A stretch of DNA of 64,000 bases from Ramlibacter sp. (lineage in GTDB: Bacteria; Pseudomonadota; Gammaproteobacteria; Burkholderiales; Burkholderiaceae_C). The position numbers and the translations under genes are program-made. Shown here piece after piece: positions 16,166-25,116 of this stretch. The notes under the pieces were generated by a model. It did not search any database. It had not been told where the DNA came from and was given only the letters and a program-made list of their open reading frames with translations. Location of the stretch: the NCBI GenBank assembly GCA_013815685.1, contig JACDFR010000007.1, positions 52,955 to 116,954 on the forward strand, written 5' to 3'. Each line of letters begins with the position of its first letter. Within the stretch, counting starts at the first letter, position 1.

Positions 16166-17925
16166 TATTCGGCGCCTTCCACCAGGAAGCGGACCCGCCT
16201 GACGCCCTGCCATTCATCGGCATCCAGCCGGAATGCGAGCTTTACGCGGCTGGGCAGCGGCTCGGTGCGGCCGAACCAGATGCCGTCCACCGGCTCGCCC
16301 TGGTGGCGCAGCTTGATCTGCAGGTGCTTGTCCGCCACCAGTTTCTGCGAAATGATTTCCACGTCTTCGCTGAAGACCGGGGCGGCGAAGCCCTGGCCCC
16401 AGACCTCGTGGTGCAGGGTGTCCACCAGGTCGGGCCGCCGGTACTCGGCCGCCAGCGGGCCATCCGTGTGCAGCCGGCGCATCAGCGTCGCGGCGTCCAG
16501 CCATTCCTGCGCTACCTGGGCGAGGGCCTGGTCGAACACGTCGAGGTGCTCCTGGGCGATCGTGCAGCCGGCTGCCATGGCGTGACCGCCGAAGCGCAGC
16601 AGCACACCCGGATGGCGCTTGGCCACCAGGTCGAGCGCATCGCGCAAGTGAAAACCCGGGATCGACCTGCCCGATCCCTTGAGTTCATGCTCCTTGCCCG
16701 GCGCCTGGCTGGCGGCGAAGACAAAGGTGGGGCGATGCCGCCGGTCCTTGATCCGTGATGCCACGATGCCGACCACGCCCTCGTGAAAATCGGGGTCGAA
16801 CACGCAGATGGCCGGCGGCGGCTCCTCGCTTTCGTCGAACAGCGAGTCGACGATGTGCATCGCCTGCTCGCGCATGCCGCCTTCGATGTCGCGCCGCTCG
16901 CGGTTGATGCCGTCCAGGGCCCGCGCCAATTCGTTGGCGCGCGCGGTGTCGTCCGTCAGCAGGCATTCGATGCCGAGCGTCATGTCGGCCAGCCGGCCCG
17001 CGGCGTTGACCCGCGGGCCCAGCGCGAAGCCGAAGTCGAAGGTGGTCGCCACCCTCGGGTCACGGGCCGCCGCGGTGAACAGGCCCGCCATGCCGCAGGG
17101 CAGGGCGCCGGCGCGGATGCGCTTGAGGCCCTGCGCCACCAGCCGGCGGTTGTTCGGGTCGAGCTTGACCACATCGGCCACGGTGCCCAAGGCCACCAGC
17201 GGCAGCAAGGCGTCCAGCTTCGGCTGAGGTCTCAGAGCCTCCACGCTGGCGGCTTCGCCGACTGCGCCCCCCGAGGGGGCTGGCCCGCCATCGAAAACGC
17301 CGCGTTGCCGTAATTCCGATCGCAGGGCCAGCAGCACGTAGAACATCACGCCCACGCCGGCGATCGACTTGCTCTCGAATCCGCAGCCGGGCTGGTTGGG
17401 ATTGACGATCACGGCCGCGTCCGGCAGCTGCGGGCCGGGAAGGTGATGGTCCGTGACCAGCACCTGCAGTCCCAGCGCATTGGCCGCCGCCACGCCCTCG
17501 ACGCTGGCAATGCCGTTGTCCACGGTGATGAGCAGGTCGGCGCCCCGCTCCTTCACGCGTGCGGCAATCGGCGGGGTCAGGCCGTAGCCGTCGACCACGC
17601 GGTCGGGCACCAGGTAATCGAGATGGCGCGCGCCGAGCAGCCGAAGGCCGCGGATGGCCACGGCGCAGGCAGTGGCGCCGTCGCAGTCGTAATCGGCGAC
17701 GACGCAAAGCTTCTTGCCCGCGGCAATGCTGTCGGCCAGCAGCACCGCGGCCTCGTGCAGGCCTTTCATGCCACTGGGCGGCAGCAAGCGCGCCAGGCCA
17801 TCGTCCAATTCGTCCTTGCCGAGTATTCCCCGGGCTGCATACAGGCGCGCCAGCAAAGGGTGAACGCCGGCTTGCTCCAGCGCCCAGGCGGCACGTGGCG
17901 GAATCTCGCGCGTGATGATTTTCAT
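16162..17925 (-). CDS. recJ: Single-stranded-DNA exonuclease RecJ
   Basis: A 587-residue 5'-3' exonuclease used in recombination and mismatch repair. DHH-superfamily motifs are in order: ADYDCDG (78-84), TVDNG (134-138), TDHH (158-161) and GTVADVV (247-253), then the DHHA1 region with GSGRSIPGFHLRDAL and GGHAMAAG. The start at 17925 is chosen because ATGA overlaps the stop of the upstream rpfE-like gene; the open frame upstream is a shadow. Residues about 211-233 (rich in Gly, Ala and Pro) form an extra stretch before motif IV, encoded by a repeat element (see that feature). The remaining motifs look intact. Confidence 0.95.
   Translation of the reverse strand: MKIITREIPPRAAWALEQAGVHPLLARLYAARGILGKDELDDGLARLLPPSGMKGLHEAAVLLADSIAAGKKLCVVADYDCDGATACAVAIRGLRLLGARHLDYLVPDRVVDGYGLTPPIAARVKERGADLLITVDNGIASVEGVAAANALGLQVLVTDHHLPGPQLPDAAVIVNPNQPGCGFESKSIAGVGVMFYVLLALRSELRQRGVFDGGPAPSGGAVGEAASVEALRPQPKLDALLPLVALGTVADVVKLDPNNRRLVAQGLKRIRAGALPCGMAGLFTAAARDPRVATTFDFGFALGPRVNAAGRLADMTLGIECLLTDDTARANELARALDGINRERRDIEGGMREQAMHIVDSLFDESEEPPPAICVFDPDFHEGVVGIVASRIKDRRHRPTFVFAASQAPGKEHELKGSGRSIPGFHLRDALDLVAKRHPGVLLRFGGHAMAAGCTIAQEHLDVFDQALAQVAQEWLDAATLMRRLHTDGPLAAEYRRPDLVDTLHHEVWGQGFAAPVFSEDVEIISQKLVADKHLQIKLRHQGEPVDGIWFGRTEPLPSRVKLAFRLDADEWQGVRRVRFLVEGAEY
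17240..17290. repeat. GC-rich interspersed repeat inside recJ
   Basis: On the + strand this runs from CCACGCTGGC to the palindromic core CCCCGAGGGGGC and a trailing GGCCCGCC. It shares the CCACGCT start and the core with the element at 20178-20250. It encodes roughly residues 212-228 of RecJ in frame, where E. coli RecJ, as I recall it, has no matching residues. Confidence 0.65.
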
Positions 17926-18878
17926 AGATCCTGAAGAAAAGACGATGCGCCAGGCTGCGAGAACAGCCGCCCGATCCGCCGCAGCATGCCCTCGGCGCCG
18001 TGGCCGGACCAGGTTTTTGCCTTCCGCTCTCCGCACAGCGTCAACGACGCCGGTTCCCCGCGATCGAGCGCATGGGCCAGGCGGGCGCATTCTCCTGCAT
18101 CCAGCTGCCGCCAGGCGGCGGCCCATCCGCGCCAGTCCTCCTGCAGCGCCGCATCGCGCAGGGTGTGGTTGATCTGCAGTCCGGGGGGCGGGCCATTGCG
18201 ATGCGAAGCAGGCAGGGCGCCGGTGCCGCTGACCCAGAACGAATTGACCGGCAGCTGGCCGCGGCGCAAGCGCTCCTCGTTGGACTCGTGGGTGTAGAGC
18301 AGCATCTGCATCTCCTGCTGCAGCCGCCGCACGGTCTTCGCCGCCTCGGCGCGGGGCATCCAGCGGTCGACCGTGCGGCCCGCCACCCTGTCCAGCGACG
18401 CGGTGGCCAGGTCGCGGAAGACCTCGCCGCGGGCCAGCCACAGCGTCGGCGCGTGGTACTCGAGCGCGATGCCGTCCTGCTCGAAGAAGGGGCGCATCGC
18501 CGCCAGCATGGCTTGCGAATCGTGCGGATCGAGCTGGAGGTCCTGCGGGTGTCCCATGGCAATGTGGTCGGTTTCGACGCGCCAGTGGCAGGGCGTGATG
18601 CGGGCCCAGGCCGCCGCCCGCGTGTCGCCGCCTGCTTCCCGCACCTGCCAGGCGGCCCAGGGGATGCGCCCATCCGCCGCCGCCAAGCCGAACGCCTGCG
18701 CCAGGACACGCTCGTGCGGCGTCGACAGGGACGACTCGTCGCCGGCGTCCGTGCCGGCGGGCGTCAAGCGCGCCACCAGCCGCTCCAGCTGCGGCAAGGC
18801 GAGTTCCCGCAGCGCCCGCGTGCAGCCTTCGCTGTCGCTGTAAGCGAAAGGAATCAACATGTGGACAGCGTCTGACAT
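17922..18878 (-). CDS. RpfE-like conserved protein upstream of recJ
   Basis: A 318-residue protein starting MSDAVHMLIPFAYSDS; the ATG at 18860 (MLIPFAYSD) is the alternative start. The LIPFA start, the CHWRVETDHIAMGHP segment and NSFWVSGTGALP match the family I know as RpfE-like, sometimes labelled cofactor-independent phosphoglycerate mutase, whose gene neighbours recJ in Xanthomonas. The biochemical function is not established. Its stop overlaps the recJ start (ATGA), so the two are translationally coupled. It is divergent from lolC with about 40 bp between starts. Confidence 0.75.
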   Translation of the reverse strand: MSDAVHMLIPFAYSDSEGCTRALRELALPQLERLVARLTPAGTDAGDESSLSTPHERVLAQAFGLAAADGRIPWAAWQVREAGGDTRAAAWARITPCHWRVETDHIAMGHPQDLQLDPHDSQAMLAAMRPFFEQDGIALEYHAPTLWLARGEVFRDLATASLDRVAGRTVDRWMPRAEAAKTVRRLQQEMQMLLYTHESNEERLRRGQLPVNSFWVSGTGALPASHRNGPPPGLQINHTLRDAALQEDWRGWAAAWRQLDAGECARLAHALDRGEPASLTLCGERKAKTWSGHGAEGMLRRIGRLFSQPGASSFLQDL

Positions 18879-18918
18879 CGGCCTATTGTCCGGGATGCCA
18901 CAATTGCGCCAGAACAAT

Positions 18919-20172
18919 ATGCGAATCCCTTACGAACTGGTCCTGGGCTGGCGTTACACCCGCGCGGGCCGCGCTACCCGGCGCAACGGCTTCATCTCCT
19001 TCATCTCCGGCGTGTCCATGTTGGGCATTGCGCTGGGCGTCGCCGCGCTCATCATCGTGCTGTCGGTGATGAATGGCTTCCAGAAGGAAGTCCGGGACCG
19101 CATGCTCGGGGTGGTGTCGCACATCGAGATCTTCGGGCCCGGCGGCGGCGTGCTGGCCGATGCCGGCCGGACGGTCGTCGAGGCGAGGCGGAACCCGCAG
19201 GTGATCGGCGCCGCGCCGTTCATCGCGGCGCAGGCGCTTCTGGCGCGCGGCGAGGACATGCGCGGTGCCATCGTTCGCGGCATCGATCCCGCGCGCGAGC
19301 CCGAAGTCACCGACCTGGCCGCGACGCTGCAGCCCGTGCTCGCGCGGCTCGTGCCCGGCGAGTTCGGCGTGGTGGTTGGAGCCGAGCTGGCGCGGCAGCT
19401 GGGCGTGCGCGAAGGCGACCCGCTGACCCTGATCGCGCCCAGCGGCCAGGTCACGCCGGCGGGCGTGGTGCCGCGCCTGAAGCAGATGACCGTGGTGGGC
19501 ACGTTCGACTCGGGCCATTTCGAATACGACAGCGGCCTCGTACTGCTGCACCAGGACGACGCCGCGCGCATCTTCCGCCTGGAAGGGCCGACCGGCGTGC
19601 GCCTCAAGCTCAAGGACCTGCACCAGGCCCGCGAGGTGGCGGCGGAGCTGAGCACCGCGCTCAGCGACCCGGTGCTGATTCGCGACTGGACGCGCCAGAA
19701 CCGCACCTGGTTCGCCGCGGTGCAGCTGGAAAAACGCATGATGTTCATCATCCTGACGCTGATCGTTGCCGTGGCCGCGTTCAACCTGGTGAGCACGCTG
19801 GTGATGACCGTGACCGACAAGCGCGCCGATATCGCCATCCTGCGCACGCTGGGAGCCAGCCCGGGCAGCATCATGGGCATCTTCGTGGTGCAGGGCGCGG
19901 CCGTCGGCGTCATCGGCACCCTGGCCGGCCTGCTCCTGGGGCTGGGCATCGCCTCGAACATCGATGTCATCGTGCCCGCGCTGGAGGGGGCGCTCAATGC
20001 CAGCTTCCTGCCCAAGGACATCTACCTGATCAGCAAGATGCCGAGCGATCCTCAAAGGGACGACATCATGCCGATCGCCCTTATCTCCCTGGCGCTGGCC
20101 TTTGTCGCCACGATCTACCCGAGCTGGCGTGCCAGCCGCGTCAATCCCGCGGAGGCCCTCAGGTATGAATGA
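18919..20172 (+). CDS. lolC: Lipoprotein-releasing ABC transporter permease LolC/LolE
   Basis: A 417-residue inner-membrane protein. The first membrane segment (about 25-50, [19 protein letters not shown]) is followed by a large periplasmic domain and three C-terminal membrane segments from about residue 275. [20 protein letters not shown] after the first segment is a LolC/E signature. It extracts mature outer-membrane lipoproteins and passes them to LolA, which is encoded at 61694 in this window. It overlaps lolD by 8 nt. A single permease may serve both the LolC and LolE roles, as in other species with LolF. Confidence 0.93.
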   Translation: MRIPYELVLGWRYTRAGRATRRNGFISFISGVSMLGIALGVAALIIVLSVMNGFQKEVRDRMLGVVSHIEIFGPGGGVLADAGRTVVEARRNPQVIGAAPFIAAQALLARGEDMRGAIVRGIDPAREPEVTDLAATLQPVLARLVPGEFGVVVGAELARQLGVREGDPLTLIAPSGQVTPAGVVPRLKQMTVVGTFDSGHFEYDSGLVLLHQDDAARIFRLEGPTGVRLKLKDLHQAREVAAELSTALSDPVLIRDWTRQNRTWFAAVQLEKRMMFIILTLIVAVAAFNLVSTLVMTVTDKRADIAILRTLGASPGSIMGIFVVQGAAVGVIGTLAGLLLGLGIASNIDVIVPALEGALNASFLPKDIYLISKMPSDPQRDDIMPIALISLALAFVATIYPSWRASRVNPAEALRYE

Positions 20173-20923
20173 TATAGCCCCCACGCTCGGCACTGGCGTG
20201 TCCTCGCTGCTCCCCGAGGGGGCCGTCACCGGCTTGGGGCGGCCCGGCGCCGGTGAGGTGGTTCTGCAATGCGAGGGCCTGGCCAAGCGATTCAGCGAAG
20301 GCGGGCTCGACGTGGAAGTGTTGCGCGGCGTGGACCTGCAGGTCCATGCGGGCGAAACAGTCGCCATCGTCGGCGCCTCCGGCTCGGGCAAGAGTACGCT
20401 GCTGCATCTGCTCGGCGGCCTCGACGCGCCCACCGGCGGCACCGTACAGCTGATGGGCCAGGAGCTGACCCGGCTGGACGCCGCGGCCCAGGGCCGCGTG
20501 CGCAACCAGCACCTGGGCTTCGTCTACCAGTTCCACCATCTTCTGCCCGAGTTCAGCGCGCTGGACAACGTCGGCATGCCGCTGCGCATACGCCGGCTGC
20601 CGCTGGAGGATTGCGCTGCCCAGGCAACGGAAACTTTGGCGGCGGTCGGCTTGGGCGAACGGGTGCGGCACCGGCCCGCTGAGCTGTCGGGCGGCGAGCG
20701 CCAGCGGGTGGCCATCGCGCGCGCGCTGGTCACGCATCCGGCCTGCGTCATGGCCGACGAACCCACGGGCAACCTGGACCGCGGCACGGCCGATGTGGTG
20801 TTCGATCTCATGCTGCGCCTTGCGCGCGAACGTGGGACGGCGTTCATCCTGGTCACGCACGATGAATCGCTTGCGGCCCGTTGCGGCCGGCAGCTACGGC
20901 TGACGTCAGGCCGCTTGAGCTAA
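20165..20923 (+). CDS. lolD: Lipoprotein-releasing ABC transporter ATPase LolD
   Basis: A 252-residue ABC ATPase. Walker [11 protein letters not shown]-loop [15 protein letters not shown] (a LolD-type segment), signature [15 protein letters not shown], Walker [13 protein letters not shown], and H-loop VTHDE are all present. It powers LolC. The first roughly 30 residues ([12 protein letters not shown] to GRPGAGE) are unusual for LolD and coincide with a repeat element. A GTG at 20258 just before [11 protein letters not shown] is a possible shorter start. The ATG at 20165 overlaps the lolC stop, which favours coupling. Confidence 0.93.
   Translation: MNDIAPTLGTGVSSLLPEGAVTGLGRPGAGEVVLQCEGLAKRFSEGGLDVEVLRGVDLQVHAGETVAIVGASGSGKSTLLHLLGGLDAPTGGTVQLMGQELTRLDAAAQGRVRNQHLGFVYQFHHLLPEFSALDNVGMPLRIRRLPLEDCAAQATETLAAVGLGERVRHRPAELSGGERQRVAIARALVTHPACVMADEPTGNLDRGTADVVFDLMLRLARERGTAFILVTHDESLAARCGRQLRLTSGRLS
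20178..20250. repeat. GC-rich interspersed repeat at the start of lolD
   Basis: Runs from CCCACGCTCGGCACT through the core CCCCGAGGGGGC to TTGGGGCGGCCCGGCGC. This form matches a sequence I recall as very common between genes in Comamonadaceae. Here it lies in the lolC-lolD junction and reads in frame as the N-terminal extension of LolD. Confidence 0.7.
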
Positions 20924-20924
20924 C

Positions 20925-21965
20925 TCACAGAATGCGGTTGAACCACAGCAGGGACAATCCGGCCGACAGCAGGGCCAGCGCCGCCGCGGCGAGCGCCATC
21001 AGCGCCGAGACCTCGGTCTCCTTTTTCTCGACCGTCAGGCGCGAGCTCAAGGTCTCGTAGACCTTCTTGAGGTCGGCGGCGGTGCCGGCGTAATAGTATT
21101 CGGCGCTGGTCTTGTTGGCGATGGCCTTGAGGGTTTCCTCGTCCAGGCGCACCCGCATCGACCAGCCCTCGAACCCGATCGTCTCGCCATCCACGGTGCC
21201 TATGCCCACTGTGTAGACCCGCACGCCGCGATCGGCCGCCATCTTGGCTGCTTCAAGCGGATCGACGCCGGTGGTGCGCTGGCCGTCCGTCAGCATGATG
21301 ATGGCCGCAGATGCGTAGGAGCCCGGCGCCACCGGCGTGAACTCCTTCTTTTCCTTTTTCTCGCCGTCGATGGCGAACCCGCGCTGCCGCTCGCGTCCCG
21401 TCTGCAGGGACTGGAGGTCGATGCCCGCATCGGGGAACAGGGTGGCCAGTGAAATCACGATGGCATTGCCCGTGGCCGTCGCCCGCTGCAGCTGGAAGCG
21501 GTCGATGGCCGTGACCAGGTCTTCGCGATTCACGGTGGGCAGCTGCGCCACCTGCGCCGACCCGGCGAACGCGACGATACCGACCTTCACGTGGCGCGGC
21601 AGTTCGGTGAGGAAGGACTTGGCGGCATTCTGGGCGGCGACCAGCCGGCTGGGCTGCACGTCGGTCGCCCGCATGCTGCCCGACACGTCCATCGCCAGGA
21701 TGATGGTCTGCTGGTTGGACGGCAGCGTGACCACGGCCACCGGCCGCGCCGCCGCCACCAGCATGGCCGCCAGCGCCAGCAGGAACAGCGCCGGCGGGAT
21801 GTGCCGCCGCACGGTCTGGCCCGCCCCCATGGCCTCCTTGACGATCGACAACGAGGCGTAGCGCAGCGCCATCTTCTTCTTGCGCCGCATCAGCCAGACG
21901 TACAGCAGCACCAGCAGCGGCAGCGCCGCCAGCAGCCAGAGAAACTGGGGCCATAGAAAGTTCAT
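20925..21965 (-). CDS. Membrane-anchored von Willebrand factor A protein (BatA-like)
   Basis: A 346-residue protein with membrane segments at about 5-25 and 58-76, a VWA domain, and a C-terminal membrane segment (about 320-342). The metal site DVSGS (93-97) is intact, with the later TDG (IIMLTDGQRT). This arrangement is that of BatA/BatB-like proteins encoded with MoxR and DUF58 genes. The cluster is thought to act in envelope stress or metal-dependent assembly, but its precise role is not known. It is the last gene of a four-gene minus-strand operon and ends one base from the convergent lolD stop. Confidence 0.85.
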   Translation of the reverse strand: MNFLWPQFLWLLAALPLLVLLYVWLMRRKKKMALRYASLSIVKEAMGAGQTVRRHIPPALFLLALAAMLVAAARPVAVVTLPSNQQTIILAMDVSGSMRATDVQPSRLVAAQNAAKSFLTELPRHVKVGIVAFAGSAQVAQLPTVNREDLVTAIDRFQLQRATATGNAIVISLATLFPDAGIDLQSLQTGRERQRGFAIDGEKKEKKEFTPVAPGSYASAAIIMLTDGQRTTGVDPLEAAKMAADRGVRVYTVGIGTVDGETIGFEGWSMRVRLDEETLKAIANKTSAEYYYAGTAADLKKVYETLSSRLTVEKKETEVSALMALAAAALALLSAGLSLLWFNRIL

Positions 21966-21976
21966 GATGTTCTACC

Positions 21977-22978
21977 TCAGGCGGCCCGCCTCAGGTGCGC
22001 GGGCAGGCCGCCGCCCGCGGCGAGGCGGGCGCGGCGCTTGCGCATTTCCGTGAAGCGCACCACCGCATCCACAAGGTCGCCGTCGGTCGACAGCTCCAGC
22101 GCGTCGACGCCGGCGTGCACGAAGCCTTCGCGCAGCTCGGCCTCGCGTTCGGCGGCGATACGGGCAAAGCGCTTGCGAAAACCGGCATCGTGGGTATCGA
22201 CCAGCAGCTGCTCGCCCGTTTCGCAGTCGCGGATGGTCAACAGGCCCAGGTCGGGCAGGTTCAGCTCCATCGGGTCGAGCAGGCGCACCGCCACGACTTC
22301 GTGGCGCTGGGCCAGCAAGGCCAGGGGCCGCTCCCAGCCGGGCTCACTGATGAAGTCGGACACCACGAACACGGTGGAACGGCGCTTGATGAGTCCAGCG
22401 GCGGATTCCAGCAGGTCGCGCAGCTTGGTGGTGCCCGCTTCGGTTGCGGCGGGGCGCTGCTGCATGCTGTGCAGCAGGTGCAGCACGTGGCGGCGTCCGC
22501 CACGCGTGGGGATCACGGTGTCCACGCCCGAGCCATAAAGCATGGCGCCGACTCGGTTGCCATGGCGCGTGAGCACTCGCGCCAGCACCGTCACGAATTC
22601 GGCCGACACGTTGCGCTTGCGCTGTTCGCCCGAGCCGAAGTCGACCGACGGGCTCAGGTCCAGCAGGAACCACGCCGCCATCTCGCGGTCTTCCGTGAAC
22701 ACACGCACATGCGGGACGTTCTGGCGCGCCGTCACGTTCCAGTCGATATGGCGAACGTCGTCATGGTGCTGGTACTCGCGCAGGTCCGCCAGGTCCAGGC
22801 CGGCGCCGCGCATCAAGGTGCGGTAATTGCCCTGCAGCAGGCCGTCCAGGCGCCGGATCGCCGTCCATTCGAGCCGCCGCAGCACGTGCTCGGCGCCGTC
22901 GGCAGCAGGTGCACTCGAGTCCGCGGCGCTTGCCGCCGCGTTCTCGCCCGGGCCTGGTTCAAGCCGCCAGCTTTTCAT
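21977..22978 (-). CDS. DUF58 domain protein
   Basis: A 333-residue protein. The hallmark DUF58 segment is visible: GAGLDLADLREYQHHDDVRHIDWNVTAR, split here as GLDLADLREYQ and DVRHIDWNVTAR, followed by LLDLSPSVDFG, a VWA-like strand. It is a standard member of MoxR-DUF58-VWA clusters. It starts 20 nt inside the moxR gene, so translation is probably coupled. The VWA gene starts 11 nt after it. No membrane segment is seen. The biochemical role is unknown. Confidence 0.87.
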   Translation of the reverse strand: MKSWRLEPGPGENAAASAADSSAPAADGAEHVLRRLEWTAIRRLDGLLQGNYRTLMRGAGLDLADLREYQHHDDVRHIDWNVTARQNVPHVRVFTEDREMAAWFLLDLSPSVDFGSGEQRKRNVSAEFVTVLARVLTRHGNRVGAMLYGSGVDTVIPTRGGRRHVLHLLHSMQQRPAATEAGTTKLRDLLESAAGLIKRRSTVFVVSDFISEPGWERPLALLAQRHEVVAVRLLDPMELNLPDLGLLTIRDCETGEQLLVDTHDAGFRKRFARIAAEREAELREGFVHAGVDALELSTDGDLVDAVVRFTEMRKRRARLAAGGGLPAHLRRAA

Positions 22979-23966
22979 GCTCGAGCGGCTTTGGTGGGGA
23001 GGGAACTTTGGCCATGATCTTGCCGATCAGACCGTCCGCCGACAGCCCTTCGGACAAGGCCTCGTACGACAGCACCAGGCGATGCCGCAGCACGTCGGGG
23101 ACCAGGTCGGTCATGTCTTCCGGCAGCGCGTAGGTGCGCCCGCGCAGCATGGCCAGTGCCCGCGCGCCCTCGGTCAGGTTGATGGTCGCGCGGGGGCTGG
23201 CGCCGAAAGTGATGTACTTGCCCAGGTCCTTGAGCCCGTGTTTTTCGGGCGTGCGCGTGGCCGAGACGAGCCGGACCGCGTACTGCACCAGCGACGGGTC
23301 GACATAAACGCGCCGGCATTCCTGCTGCAGCGCCGCCAGCTGCTCGGTGGTGGCGACGGACGACACGGTCACGGCCGGTCCCGTCACCCGTTCGACGATC
23401 ACGTACTCTTCCTCGTCGCTCGGGTAGTCGACCAGCACCTTCATCATGAAGCGGTCGACCTGGGCCTCGGGCAGGGGATAAGTGCCTTCGGTCTCGATCG
23501 GGTTCTGCGTGGCCATCACCAGGAAGGGGCTGGGCACCTTGTGGGTCTCGCCGGCGATGGTGACCTGGCGCTCCTGCATCACTTCCAGCAGCGCGCTCTG
23601 CACCTTGGCGGGCGCGCGGTTGATCTCATCGGCCAGCAGCAGGTTGGTGAACACCGGGCCCAGGGCCGTGGTGAAGTCGCCGGTGCGCTGGTTGTAGATG
23701 CGCGTGCCGACCAGGTCGGCGGGCACCAGGTCGGGCGTGAACTGGATGCGCTTGAACTGGCCGCGGATGGTGTTGGCCAGGGTCTTCACGGTCAGGGTCT
23801 TGGCAAGTCCCGGCACGCCTTCCACGAGCAGGTGGCCCTGCGCCAGGATGGCGACCATCACGCGCTCGAGGAACCGGTCCTGCCCGACGACGACCCGCTT
23901 GACCTCGTAGAGGATCTGTTCCATCAGCTGGGCGGTGCCCGGGTCCTGTCGTGTCGTCGAATCCAT
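22959..23966 (-). CDS. MoxR-family AAA+ ATPase
   Basis: A 335-residue AAA+ protein. Walker A is the MoxR-type GVPGLAKT (50-57) and Walker B is LLADEINRAP. Sensor-type segments MATQNPIETEGTYPLPEAQ and DRFMMKV follow. MoxR ATPases act as chaperone-like factors with VWA proteins encoded alongside, as here. It overlaps DUF58 by 20 nt and follows the protease gene by 28 nt. Confidence 0.93.
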   Translation of the reverse strand: MDSTTRQDPGTAQLMEQILYEVKRVVVGQDRFLERVMVAILAQGHLLVEGVPGLAKTLTVKTLANTIRGQFKRIQFTPDLVPADLVGTRIYNQRTGDFTTALGPVFTNLLLADEINRAPAKVQSALLEVMQERQVTIAGETHKVPSPFLVMATQNPIETEGTYPLPEAQVDRFMMKVLVDYPSDEEEYVIVERVTGPAVTVSSVATTEQLAALQQECRRVYVDPSLVQYAVRLVSATRTPEKHGLKDLGKYITFGASPRATINLTEGARALAMLRGRTYALPEDMTDLVPDVLRHRLVLSYEALSEGLSADGLIGKIMAKVPSPPKPLEHEKLAA

Positions 23967-23994
23967 GGGTGGCGGTCCGTTAAAAGAAAAGAGG

Positions 23995-25005
23995 TCAGAA
24001 GGGCGGCAGCCCGGCTGCGGAGGCGGCGTTCTCGATGGGCACGGCGAAGCCGATGCCCAGGAACGTGCGTGCCGGCGTCGGATTGAGGATGGCGGTGACG
24101 ATGCCCACCACCTCGCCGTCCATGGTGACCAGCGGGCCGCCGGAGTTGCCGGGGTTGGCCGCCGCGTCGAACTGGATCAGGTTGCTCATTTCCTGCTTGC
24201 CTTCGGGCGAGCGGAACGCGCGCTTCAAGCCCGAGACGATGCCGCCCGAGGCGGAGGGGCCGATACCGAAGGGAAAGCCTACCGCCAGCACCTTGTCGCC
24301 GGTGCCGAGGTCGCTGGTCGAGCGCATGGTGGCGGCAATCATGTCGTCAGGTATCTTGCTGGCCTGCAGCACCGCCAGGTCGTTCTCGGCCTGCACGCCC
24401 GTGATGGAGGCGCGGGCTTCGAGCCCGTCGGAAAAAGTGACCATGATGCGATCGGCGCCCGCGACCACATGCAGGTTGGTCAGGATGATCCCCTTGTCGA
24501 CGATCACCACGCCGGTGCCCACGCCATGCTCGACTTCATCGTCGGGACCTGCCTTGTCCGGTTCGGCCGTCGCCGGGCCCAGGGGCTTGGGCTTGGCGCC
24601 GCCTTTGGGAAGGCTGGGCGATTCTTCCTTGAGCCTGCTCTTCTTGACATAGCTCACAACGCGCACGACCGAGGGCCGGATCTTGTCGTAGGCCTTGGCG
24701 TATTCAGAAGGAATGTTCTGGGTTTCGAGGGTCTTCAACACCGCGGCGTTGATGTCTTCCTGCGTGAGCTTGCGCTGGCCGGGGCGCAGGCCCAGGCCGA
24801 TGCTGAAGATCAGCAGCGCGGCAAGGACCAGGATCGCTGTCCAGAGAAGTTTGGGGCTGGCGGCGGAGAACCGGGATGCGGTGGGCGGCGTGGGCTGTGC
24901 GGCGGCCAGGGGCGCCACCTCGGGGTTTGCTGCGGTGGGGGTTTCCCGCTCCGGCCGGCCCGTTCGGCTTGAGCTGTAAAGGGCTGGCCTGCGCATTTCG
25001 TTCAC
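23995..25005 (-). CDS. Membrane-anchored trypsin-like serine protease (S1C, HtrA-like) without PDZ
   Basis: A 336-residue protein: proline- and alanine-rich cytoplasmic start, one membrane segment at about 54-72, a charged low-complexity linker near 122-160, then a chymotrypsin-fold protease. The triad is His179 (TNLHVV), Asp209 (ENDLAV) and Ser288 (NPGNSGGP). The chain ends soon after the protease domain (FAVPIENA), so there is no PDZ domain, unlike DegP/DegS. It is first in the operon with moxR, DUF58 and VWA, so it is probably a periplasmic protease working with that envelope cluster. Confidence 0.85.
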   Translation of the reverse strand: MNEMRRPALYSSSRTGRPERETPTAANPEVAPLAAAQPTPPTASRFSAASPKLLWTAILVLAALLIFSIGLGLRPGQRKLTQEDINAAVLKTLETQNIPSEYAKAYDKIRPSVVRVVSYVKKSRLKEESPSLPKGGAKPKPLGPATAEPDKAGPDDEVEHGVGTGVVIVDKGIILTNLHVVAGADRIMVTFSDGLEARASITGVQAENDLAVLQASKIPDDMIAATMRSTSDLGTGDKVLAVGFPFGIGPSASGGIVSGLKRAFRSPEGKQEMSNLIQFDAAANPGNSGGPLVTMDGEVVGIVTAILNPTPARTFLGIGFAVPIENAASAAGLPPF

Positions 25006-25116
25006 CTATGAAAACTGCGGGGAAAACGAACCAACAACACGAAAACACACGGTATCACGGTTTGCGCTGCCATGCACGGTGAACGGACGCAAACGCCAGT
25101 GCGGCATCATGGGCCC

